A stretch of 64,000 bases of DNA from Staphylotrichum longicolle (taxonomy: Eukaryota; Ascomycota; Sordariomycetes; Sordariales; Chaetomiaceae): positions 4,712,001 through 4,776,000 of the forward strand of contig JAHCVI010000002.1 of the NCBI GenBank assembly GCA_019096155.1, given 5' to 3'. The stretch's first letter is position 1, and each line of letters opens with the position of its first letter. The notes beneath the pieces were generated by a model. It searched no databases and was not told the origin of the DNA. It was given only the letters and a program-made list of their open reading frames with translations. Below, one piece after another: positions 55,351-64,000 of the stretch. The translations under genes and the position numbers were made by a program.

Positions 55351-56070
55351 ATGTCTAAACCGGCGCAGGTGACCGACATCTATGAGTTTGGCGGCATGCA
55401 TGCCGCAAACATAGACTTTCAGCGACAGGAATATCGGGTTTCCTGGCATGGCGACTGGCGAAACTTTCCAGAACTCGGATCCTTCCCACAAGTGCCTGGC
55501 GCAACCGTTACTTCTATTCCGCACAGCCCTGAAGTCGACGAGCTGTGGGCCAAATCCCAGGTGTTGTGCTACGGCGCCGACTCTCATATCAGACTTCTCG
55601 ACCAAGGACCCGCTAGCGGAGAGGAGCAGTTCCCGGTTTGCAAGGTCGCCGCCAATGACAGCCAGAGACGATTCATTGCAGACGAATTCGAAATCCTCCG
55701 CGACCTTGGCTCGAAAGCTGCACCTGTCGTTCAGGTGCATCCAGAGCCATTTGTTGACGGGAAGGGCATCTTTGGCTTCAGAATGGAGAAGCTCTTGGCT
55801 ATCGGCCCGCGCACCGCAGTTAGCAAGAGCGACGTCCTCAAATGCCTTGAGCAGATACACAAGAAGGGGGTCGTTCATAATGACTTCCATCGTATGAATG
55901 TCATGATGAATGGGGAAGGGCAGCTTGTGGTTATCGACTTCGGGCGTTCCGGACGCGTTGGGAGCAAGATCCCTAAGGAAAAACGATCACCGTGGTGGCG
56001 GGCCGAGTTTTACTCATTCGAAGCTGATCAGATTTCTCTGGAAAAATTTTTCTGTATGTTCCAAACTTGA
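55351..56070 (+). CDS. Small protein-kinase-like protein (239 aa)
   Basis: ATG 55351 (the frame upstream has only a TTG). The fold is kinase-like and complete in its key residues: K98 (VCKVAAND), a Glu in DEFEILRDL, H176-x-D178-x4-N183 in HNDFHRMNVM, and D196-F-G. The hinge reads FGFRMEKLL. It is short, lacks a long C-lobe and ends 40 residues after DFG, like bacterial-type and LPS-kinase-like fungal proteins. The tail overlaps a GTATGT that could be a donor, so the last residues are uncertain. Same strand as and 325 bases after the nuclease-like gene. Confidence 0.7.
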   Translation: MSKPAQVTDIYEFGGMHAANIDFQRQEYRVSWHGDWRNFPELGSFPQVPGATVTSIPHSPEVDELWAKSQVLCYGADSHIRLLDQGPASGEEQFPVCKVAANDSQRRFIADEFEILRDLGSKAAPVVQVHPEPFVDGKGIFGFRMEKLLAIGPRTAVSKSDVLKCLEQIHKKGVVHNDFHRMNVMMNGEGQLVVIDFGRSGRVGSKIPKEKRSPWWRAEFYSFEADQISLEKFFCMFQT

Positions 56071-56176
56071 TTGAGGAGCTCGCAATCCATCCGGCTGACC
56101 CATTCTCAGGAATTTGTAGCGTCCCGCATCCACCTCCAGTGCAGTCTGGCCTCCGGTGCTCAACAGTGTTGCCGCA

Positions 56177-56398
56177 TCACTATCACCAGTCAGCAACCAA
56201 TTCCCCGGAACAAAGTGTCCTGTAACTTGCCTGGTCTGCCCGGCAGGAGGGGCAGTAGCCAGAGACCAGGTACTCGGCTTTTTCCTCGTACTTGGGACAT
56301 TTCGTGATGTCAGTTAGGTCCTTCCCCTCGTCGCATGTTTCTTGCTTTGTTTCCACACTGCAGAGACAGGTCCATTTTTTGACATAGCTGATACACAT
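56177..56398 (-). CDS. Tiny Cys-rich protein (56 aa)
   Basis: ATG 56398, exon to 56231, then an intron with the strong GC-donor consensus CAG|GCAAGT, branch GCTGAC and acceptor GATAG (56230-56180). Splicing puts a TGA directly after the exon. The exon has eight Cys in 56 residues (KKWTCLC, ETCDEG, TKCPKYEE, GYCPSCRADQ), so it is metal- or disulfide-bonded, with no signal peptide. No family name recalled. Confidence 0.4.
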
Positions 56399-57731
56399 GG
56401 TGGCAGACAGAGATGCGATGGTTTTGGGTTGGCCGCTCGTAAAGTGAAATTGCCAGACTAGGATCTTTTAACAGTTTGGACGTGATGGTCAGATGTTGAG
56501 GTTTAAAATCTAACGGCGGCCCCTCGAGCTCATGGCATTGTGTCCAATCGCCCAAGGCTGCGTGGACAAGCATCTCGCGGGGTTGGTAGGTATGCCATTT
56601 GCCCCGCGTTGATGTGCCTCTTTCGCGTCGGCAAGCAGTAAACGTTCCCGGGGGGCGGGGGCTAGGCTGCACGCTGCTCACGAGTTGACACTCACTTCCA
56701 CGGCACATCTGAGACTTTCTGATTCACCCAATCAGTAGTTGACGCTGAAGTCCAGCTGTGCACTGAGACTTGCTCCATCCCCTTTTGGCGACGTGACTCT
56801 TCCATTCAGACAGCAGGATGTGGGGCAGCTCTCTTCGATTGGCTGTGGATGTAGTATCCTTCTTTCGCAAGCCGTTATCGCTGTCTCAGACCAGCCTCGA
56901 CTAGCGCACTGCAACTTTGTTACGCAGGCTGGCAGGCAGCAATGCACTAGACCTGCAGGTGTGAACGGCCTACATTGCACAGCTCAACTTCAGCGTCAAC
57001 GACCGATATGACTCGGAAGGTCAGAGGTGTGCCATGGAAGCGAGACACATGAGCAGCGCGGCCCCATCGCCAGGAAGGGGCACAGGAGCAGGTTGTTCAT
57101 TGGAGAGGCTGAAATGGGCTGCGTGCGGGGTAACTGGTCGGTGAGGCTGTGAACTGGAGCGGGGCGGTTTGGGACACCACAGCCAATCAAGAAGAACCAC
57201 CCACTATCCTGTGCAACGTGCGAGGCGGCAGGGAAGGCTCAAACAGGAAATGGCTTGGGAAACGGGTTCTCGCCAAAATAGGAAATCATTGCGGACACAG
57301 GCTTCAAAGCAAGGTTCTGCCGAAACAGTACATTGATACAAAAACCAGTCCTTACTAAAATAGGAACTAGGCATGAAAACGTGCACTCAACCTGCAACAG
57401 ACACAAGGCGCCGGCATCACAACGCTCAGCAACACAACTGCAGAGCCCGGTTGCACCCCCGCAAGACAGATGTGATCGAAAACGTGCCGGAATGCAGGAC
57501 GCAAGTTGCAGGAAGCCTCACAGATCGTTCGCCCCATGAAGATCTTCGGCTTGGAAGATGTCAACAACAAACGAAAATGGCCGAAGCTGATTTCTTATTA
57601 GCAGCCAGGATGCACACTTCCAGGGAACTGAACATACTTGGAGTTGCGTCAGGCTTGTCACAGGCCATCGAGCCCATCATCCTTGTGCAATGGACGCCAA
57701 AGCTCAATAATGCAGCGCTACATATCCCATG
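56399..57731. other. Intergenic, 1.3 kb, no gene seen
   Basis: Frames at 56310-56708 and 56739-57011 have no motif or splice support. Confidence 0.4.
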
Positions 57732-57914
57732 TTAGCATGTCCCATCAGGGAAATCTGGAGCTTTTGGACAGAAGAAGCCACTTACAAAACAAGGCACCGC
57801 ATGCATCTGTGTTGGTTCGCAAGCTTGTGATTTAGATTCACCAAGGCCGTTGCACTTGGGGCAGAGACCTGTACCGACCGTCCCCTCGCCATTGCATTCT
57901 TGACATTGAGGCAT
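57732..57914 (-). CDS. Tiny DnaJ zinc-finger-like Cys protein (60 aa)
   Basis: ATG 57914. Two CxxCxGxG-type motifs (CQECNGEG and CPKCNGLG) are spaced as in one half of the DnaJ zinc finger. The rest of the frame (60 codons in all) shows only a few further Cys; a GT donor after GGCCTTG suggests it may be spliced. Possible role in disulfide or chaperone chemistry is speculation. Confidence 0.4.
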   Translation of the reverse strand: MPQCQECNGEGTVGTGLCPKCNGLGESKSQACEPTQMHAVPCFVSGFFCPKAPDFPDGTC

Positions 57915-58195
57915 CTTCGTAATGTAGCTCGCGTCTCAGGGATGATATAGAGAAGACTGTGTAGCAAATTCCAGCCGAGAGGACGGCTTGACTGATCTCT
58001 GTCCAGGAGGGCGCTTTTGTATGATGGGTGAGGGGGAGGGCGGGGCAAGCGCGGGGTAAGAGTGGGTATGTTGGGCATCTATCATGGCAACCTTAATTTG
58101 CTCCAGTCAACATCAATCGCAGAAGTCAGCTTCTAGACACCTCGTGAGCGCCCTGATCCAAGGACTCCCCCAATTCCGCTATACAGTTGGTAGAT

Positions 58196-58471
58196 ATGGT
58201 TGACCAACTTCATTTTGTGTCATACGACCCAAACACAATTCGAAAGACAAACAGGATCGATCGGCAGGTGGAGTGCCAGCAATGTCATGAGCGGTTTGAC
58301 TCGACCCAGGAGTTGCGCAACCACATTGGCGGTTACCTGGTAGGTATACATGGACCCTCTAAGAACCGATGCCAACAAGCCAACGTAGCTCGAAATCCAG
58401 CAACTGCATGTGAGGACGATGGAAGCTCATATGCATCTGCCAAGCCGATCAAGCCCGACGACATCCAATGA
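58196..58471 (+). CDS. Possible C2H2-like zinc-finger fragment
   Basis: ATG 58196. One segment reads CQQCHERFDSTQELRNH, the first half of a C2H2 finger, but the second His is not at the usual distance. A donor (GTAGGT at about 58340) and acceptor (GTAG at about 58387) could splice it. No upstream or downstream domain. Confidence 0.25.
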   Translation: MVDQLHFVSYDPNTIRKTNRIDRQVECQQCHERFDSTQELRNHIGGYLVGIHGPSKNRCQQANVARNPATACEDDGSSYASAKPIKPDDIQ

Positions 58472-59868
58472 GCCAGATATCGATGGGAACCAACAAAGAG
58501 GGCGGCAGCTTCAGCCCCCTCGTTCCTCGTTTCCTCTTCACTTACCTGTCTCGCTTTACGCTTCATTCTCCATTCTCCGCTTCACCTTGCGCATCTTAAG
58601 GAAGCAATCGCGTCAGCCTAACACGGTCTCGCCCATACGTCGCGCCGTCGCAAGAATGGCTTCGCTCGCAAATGGTCCCGCTCGCAGCAAGTAAGCTTTG
58701 TAGGATGGCCCTGTCCTCGTTTACTTTACTCATTGCCTACCTCGCAGACGCACCAACTCCCGTAGAGGATGCAGTACCTGGTAGGCTTGCGCAGCAGAAG
58801 CAGACGTTAGCGTTGCGTTGTGCGGTATTCGAGGCCAGGGGTTTAAGGTTGTCATTCGCCGCAAGGGTAAGGGGCCGTTGAAGGAGAGCGGCCTCATCTC
58901 GTCTTACCCTAAACCCGCACCTGAATCATCGTTCAGGGCTAGCAATGGGTAACCTGATGGCAGCTGCATGGGGCAGCCGCAAACACCCTTTGATCATGGA
59001 GGGTCGGATGACGGACAGACACCCATGAACATGAAACAGAGCCAGTTGATGACCATCGCTGGCATCCACTTCTGCCATTCGGCTACACAGAACTAGCAAC
59101 GCGATGCGCAGACACCTTGTGAGAGATCAAAGCCCCGGGTACTCACCCGGGCCATAGTCACCAACTAACTTCTCAACAACGCGCTTTCAGACATAGACCC
59201 TCTCCAGTGCGCCAAACGTACTGAGAATATGATATCCTACCTCTCTCCGTATGCGATGGCATCTTCGATACAGTAATGGCCGCTTGTCCAAGTCGCAGCG
59301 AGCCGCGACTCAAGCCGCGGACGAATTGCGATGAGAAGAGGTCTCAGACACGGGGTTTGGTTATATATGAATATGCTTTCTCTGGTTTTCAACGAAAACT
59401 CGGCTAGTAATAAAGTGTCATTGCTCTACAAACTCTAAAAGTTAGATGTTTCTGCTCGGCACGAGGCTGATTCCAGGAGGAAATTTCGTAAATTGAGGAG
59501 ATGCCGCCTTGCTGTTGGTTGCGCTAGCAATAGGACGACAAAGGAAAATTGTATGCCTGAGTTGGGTCGGGGTTGGCTTATTGTCAGCCAAATCCCACCC
59601 CCTTACACCTTTGCTTAAACAAGCACGTTGTACGAGACCGTCTCCGCCGTTCCTTTGACAAATTGTACGCTAGAAACGGATTGCCTTCTCGTCGACAGAA
59701 ACCCAACATGACCGAGACAATTTGGCTCCCGTTTTCCCTTTTTCTTATACGAACACAAAAATCCGGAATGGATGTTAACTCGACAACGACCTTCCGTCGG
59801 CTGGCCTGTCGCACGTTTTAGAATTCACCCAATTATATCCCTGATTTCCCTGAACTCTTGCTCTGCGC
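58472..59868. other. Intergenic, 1.4 kb, no gene seen
   Basis: Frames at 58410-58881 and 59573-59821 lack motifs. Confidence 0.4.
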
Positions 59869-62800
59869 TCAAGCAATAACTGTCGCATCATCATCAAGCT
59901 CCCCACAGTCAACGCTCTGCCCCACCTCGTACACGGGGTTGACCCCAAAGGTCTTTGTCTCTCTATCAAACCGCAACCAGCTTCCTCCTTCCCTCTCGGC
60001 AATGCGGCAGCCGAGCCACACGACCCGCCGTCTCCTCTCCTCCATCATGCTCGCCAGCTCAAAGTACTTCTCGTCATCATCGATGCTCTCCTCCAGGACG
60101 AACCAGTCGCTGGGAAAATACTTCTCCGTCCAAGAGAGACCCCTGAGAGCAAAGTCATCCGGGAGCGGCCGCTTGCGGGGTGTGGGCTCCTTGCCCTCGC
60201 CGTCCTTTTTGTCGTCACCTTCCTTCTTGCCGTCCACGCAACTCTGCTCATTCCCGTCGCAACCACCCGCACTGCCGGGGAACAGAGCGCCGTCCTCGAA
60301 GAGAGTCGCCAGACCCTGTTGCGCCTTCAACGCGTCTTGCCAAGCCGAAGGGACAGATCCAATCAATGTATTTAGCATAGAAGCCGTGAGCTTCCATGGA
60401 ATGTGCTGCGCTACGTGGGCCATGGCTTCCGGACAGAACGTGAGGTAGTGTAGAAAGACAAGCGAGACATGAAGAAAAGGGAGGATGTTGGAGTCGCCGA
60501 AGCGGCGGCAAACCACATCGTAGGTACCGGCGAAGAGGCGGAGGGCGTTTGGGAGTTGCTTGGGATCTGGGGTGGTCTTGCTATCAGGGGACGCGGATGC
60601 TTCGGAATCGGCGTCCTGCATAGGCGTGTCATCATTATTTTGTGGGTGAAGGCGAGCCGCGGTCTTGAGGGCTTTGGTGATAGGGTTCTTCTCGCTCCCA
60701 TACCCTGTGACGGCACAGATATTGGAGATGGCCATGTAATATCTATAGCTACGGTTAGATTCCGAGTTTTAAGACAATAAAATAGTCACCTACCCAGACT
60801 CGAGCCAGCGGCGCGTTGAACGGCCGATGTGGTTATCGAGCGGCTTCAAAAATGTTTCCAGTGTCGAGTCGAACTCCTGATGCCCACCGGCAAAGAGAAT
60901 GTCGTGGGTCCTTACAAAATGCAACTCAGTCAGCGAAAGTTTAGCCTGCTGCGGATTTGTACTTCCGGCTCTACAATGCTCGATGAGGGTCATGATGCTC
61001 TCCCGTGCCGGAGGGAACGGCATTTCCACACAGAGCGATTTTGAGTAGAAGTATAATTCCTGTAGTGCGTTGGGACGCGAAAGAATGGCGAGGTGGTGGT
61101 AGAACCTCCCTATGGTCGGACCCTTGTCGCAGGCACGGGAATACCAATGCCGCGAGACGGCATTCCACACCTCGCGATCCCGAATATCATTATCCTCCAT
61201 GGCCATACGGTAGCGTCCAAGATCTCCGAGGCACTCGATCCACGTCTCCTCAAAGGCAGGAGCCGTCTCGTAAAGCAGGGCGATCATGGAGTAGGCCGCG
61301 TAGACATACATAAGCATATGCTCCATACTGGCCGGGAGGCGATGTCTCAAGAGCTCGAGGAAGCTGTGGATACCGTGGCGCCATATACGGGCGGGCATGG
61401 CGTACTTGGCGGCCAGCCTTTGTAATGCCGGGCTTGCCGAAGGATGCTGGGAACCAAGAAAGAAGTCATGATACTCGTGTAGCAATTTGCGGTGGAGATC
61501 AAGCAAGGCTTTCCATAGATCGTTGTCCAAACGGCCGCCGCTTTGCGATATCTCATTGTGCATCTGGATGCATTTCGCCTCGATCGGAATCAGAGCGCGG
61601 TACATGCCCTTGACCTCGTCCACAAGCTGCTCCTGGGACAGGGCCGCCGACTTGAACTGCTTAATGAGCTCCTCCGGGCCATTAGCTGTGGGCTTGGGGG
61701 GAGCTGAGGCTCGCGTTGGGGGTGGTGGGTGATTTTGGCGAGATTCCTCGGGGAAGGAGCCCGACGATTGTCGTTGATGCTGCTGGGTGGCCACGTTGAA
61801 CTTCTCGTATGGGCGTGGACGGGGAGCGGCAGTGTCATCATCGGGGTTCCTGGGCGTTCCTCTCCGGTACGCGCCCCTGTCGAACTCGGCCCGGTTCTCT
61901 TGCACTGCCGAGGTAGCTGCAGACCGAGCCTTGGACGGAGCCTTGGACCGCTTGGAAGGTGACCCGCTCCGGGACCGAGAGCCGTTCCTCTTGATGGGGT
62001 CCTCTGGAGTTTTGCGGTCTTTTGGACCTGCTGCCGGAGAGGCCGGGCTGACTGCAAGCCGAACCTTGGTCCGCGTAGGGTGGACGCCCTTGTCAGCATC
62101 AGCCGTTTCCGGGGTACTAAGGCTGAGTTAGCAGCGGACTCGAAAAGGAAAGAAACACAAACCCATGTATTCGTGTCTCTCGTCCTAGAGCATCAGTCCA
62201 TCGTTTAGGAACAGAAAGCTCGGTATCCCCACCGTTTCGACCAATGTCTCGAGAAGCAACGGTTTGCCCGTGCTGCGTGTTCGGCGGCTTGGTGTTGGGA
62301 TCGTTGACCTGGTCGGCGGTGTTGCGGGGGGCCTGGATGATCTTTTCCATCATCTTCTGATACTTGTAAACGTTCCAGTCGAAAACATAATCGCGCTGGA
62401 AGCCTTCGCGGACGAACAGGTCGCGGAAAATCCTACGCAGGTACTCGTAGTCAGGCTTGTCGTCGAATCGGAGTGACAGACTGTATTCCAGGTACATGGC
62501 CAACTCGTCGGGAACGCCAGAGCAGAGCACATCGGTGGGCGTTGTCATTTTCTTGTCCTTTATACGGTCGTACCTCTGTTTTTTACGGGCAGCCTTGATC
62601 CCCTGCCATGGGAGCGAGCCACGCAAGAAGTAGAGCAGGACGTAGCCGAGCGACACCATATCGTCCCGGCGAGACTGCTCAACGCCGAGGTGAGTGTTGG
62701 TCGAACAATAGCGTGCTGTTCCCGTTAAAATCTTCCTTTCCTTGTACGGAATGTGGAAGTGCGTCTTCGGGTCGCGGTAATTTTTGGCGAGACCAAAGTC

Positions 62801-63403
62801 GATGATGTGGACCTGGTTGCCGTGCTTGCCACGGCCCATAACCAAGTTGTCGGGTTTGATATCTCGGTGTATGAAGGACTTGGAGTGGATGTATTCGATG
62901 CGCGAAAGCAGCTGGTCGGCCAGTAGCAGGACGGTCTTGAGCGTGAACTTGCGGTTGCAGAAGTTGAACAAGTCCTCCAGGCTAGGGCCCAAGAGGTCGA
63001 GAACCATGGCATTGTATTCGTCCTCGATGCCGTACCAACGAACGAACGGAATGCCGACGCCGCCAGCGAGTGACTTGTAGACCTTGGCCTCATACTTAAG
63101 CTGCGGATGTTTCTCTTTGACGCTCTCAAGCTTAATGGCAATCTTCTCGCCGGTCATGAGGTGGGTGCCCGAGTAGACATCGCCGAAGGTCCCAGATGCC
63201 AGCTTTTGATCGATTCGATATTTATTCCCGACCCGAAGTTCCTATCCCTTGTTAGTGAACCGGTCTCGACTTCGATGAGAAGACCCCAAGACTCGCTGCG
63301 ACACTGCCTGCACCTGTTACATGGCGGCGACGGTGAGTATAACCCAGCATGCCGTCGCTGCGCAAGCAAAAGGCGGCTGATTCAGGATACATACCGGCTT
63401 CAT
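59869..63403 (-). CDS. Casein kinase 1 fused to an EST1/SMG7-like domain (1094 aa)
   Basis: Exons 63403-63395, 63241-62163, 62116-60794 and 60742-59869 sum to 3285 nt with no frame break; introns of 153, 46 and 51 nt. The 9-nt first exon and its long intron are the least certain part. The kinase (residues about 1-300) has ASGTFGDVYSG, AIKLE, HRDIKPDN, IIDFGLAKNYRD and VEQSRRDD, as in CK1 delta/epsilon. Splicing 62162-62117 leads into a disordered basic linker and then an EST1-type helical domain (EELIKQFKSAA, RRHWYSRACDKGPTIGRFYHH, LAILSRPNALQELYFYSKSL). The EST1-like half has no ATG before its domain, so it cannot start alone. EST1/SMG5-7 proteins bind telomerase RNA or phospho-Upf1. A kinase-adaptor fusion would tie phosphorylation to RNA or telomere factors; that is inference. 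Confidence 0.8.
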
Positions 63404-64000
63404 TTTCGCGACGTCGCAGGTGGAGGCTGCAGAGCTGTTGGAGCAACAATGTCAGCCTTTGTGAGATTGCTGGCCGCAAAAAGTGAAACAAAGCTTCAAA
63501 CAGACTTTAAGTCCATCCAAGATTTAAATGCAGAATGTCGGTGAACTCTTGCCTCTGCCGGCGGCGAAAGACCGGTCGCTTTGAGGCACCTCACCTCGCC
63601 CGAGAACTCGGGTTCTGGACCCTTTATTGGGAGACACAAAGAGGGTGGCTTCCGAGTCAATGGAGGGAGATTCCAGAGCTTGCTTACCTGTAACGGTTTG
63701 GTGGAAGTTACGTGTTCGGTGTTTTGGTCCTCGTTGGGTTGTAATGCGCGGAAGAGGAAGAATGACACAGAGAGAGATAGGTAGGTACTTATCTTGCTCA
63801 AGAGCCTCAAGTTCGCGCACCATTCTCCATCACCAGCAGCTTCGCCCGCCGTTGTCTTGTTGCCTTATTCGCCTTGGCGATACGTGGCAATGTGGCGGTT
63901 GATTTGTTTGTCGTTGGCGGCACCTGGTCCAATCAGTTATATAAGCCCCGGAAACCCGGCCTCCTTACTTTAGGGTCTCCTTACTTTAGGGTCTCGGTAG
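63404..64000. other. Upstream region to the right edge
   Basis: No gene. The last 40 bases hold two copies of CTCCTTACTTTAGGGT. Confidence 0.4.
63929..63946 (+). promoter_or_regulatory. CCAAT and TATA boxes pointing right
   Basis: CCAATCAG (63929-63936) is followed directly by TTATATAAGC (63937-63946). Together they fit the core promoter of a gene beyond the right edge. Confidence 0.35.

Noticed and set aside
63960..64000. ACTTTAGGGT twice at the right edge, like degenerate telomere
   Set aside because: The period is 16 bp, not 6, and the window simply ends there.
1..64000. Captain recombinase, reverse transcriptase or transposase gene
   Set aside because: No frame showed a DUF3435, RT, integrase or DDE pattern; the mobile-element idea rests on cargo and repeats only.

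Overview
The window looks like nuclear DNA of a filamentous ascomycete (Pezizomycotina, probably a Sordariomycete; the class is an inference). Genes are small and widely spaced on both strands. They carry 44-60 nt introns with GTAAGT-like donors, CTAAC/CTGAC branch sites and YAG acceptors. The families are typical of moulds: a LaeA-like methyltransferase, an XlnR-like Zn2Cys6 factor, an extracellular cupredoxin, F-box, JmjC, BAH-PHD, DUF3723 and DUF7924-type proteins. Gene models were built by hand from reading frames and splice signals. Multi-exon models were accepted when the exon lengths summed to a whole number of codons. Family names are recalled, not searched.

Layout. 1-14 kb is an accessory-like, fairly AT-rich block: a ferric reductase cut by the left edge, divergent from a DUF3723 gene; a transthyretin/5-hydroxyisourate-hydrolase-like protein with a basic nuclear-type tail; an Nta1-like amidase lacking the catalytic Cys; two related Ser/Thr-rich secreted proteins; three small coiled-coil proteins; and two small MADS-like proteins. 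A ferric reductase next to DUF3723 is a combination reported as cargo of Starship giant transposons, but no captain recombinase is visible. 14-27 kb holds two F-box paralogues, two small membrane or helical genes, a BAH-PHD protein, a coiled-coil protein and a 919-aa JmjC protein. 27-31 kb is gene-poor and repeat-rich. 31-43 kb has the cupredoxin, a large uncharacterised nuclear-type protein with a damaged C-terminus, the LaeA-like and XlnR-like genes in convergent orientation, and a stand-alone copy of the damaged C-terminal module. 43-48.7 kb is relics, a MITE-like repeat and minisatellites. 48.7-51 kb is an almost identical inverted copy of 18.2-20.4 kb. It carries a frameshifted F-box copy and abuts the 5' truncated remains of a chromodomain gene. 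53-56 kb has a DUF7924-type protein with PD...ExK residues followed on the same strand by a small complete protein kinase. 56-59 kb has tiny Cys-rich ORFs. 59.9-63.4 kb encodes one 1094-aa protein joining a casein kinase 1 domain to an EST1/SMG7-like region.

How they may work together. Most genes look like chromatin, regulatory or conflict-type accessory genes rather than one pathway. The best candidates for something undescribed are the nuclease-like/kinase pair at 53-56 kb, the CK1-EST1 fusion, the recent 2.2 kb inverted F-box duplication, and the Starship-like cargo at the left edge. A 45-bp palindrome occurs three times (9.6, 24.1 and 32.1 kb) and has no assigned role.
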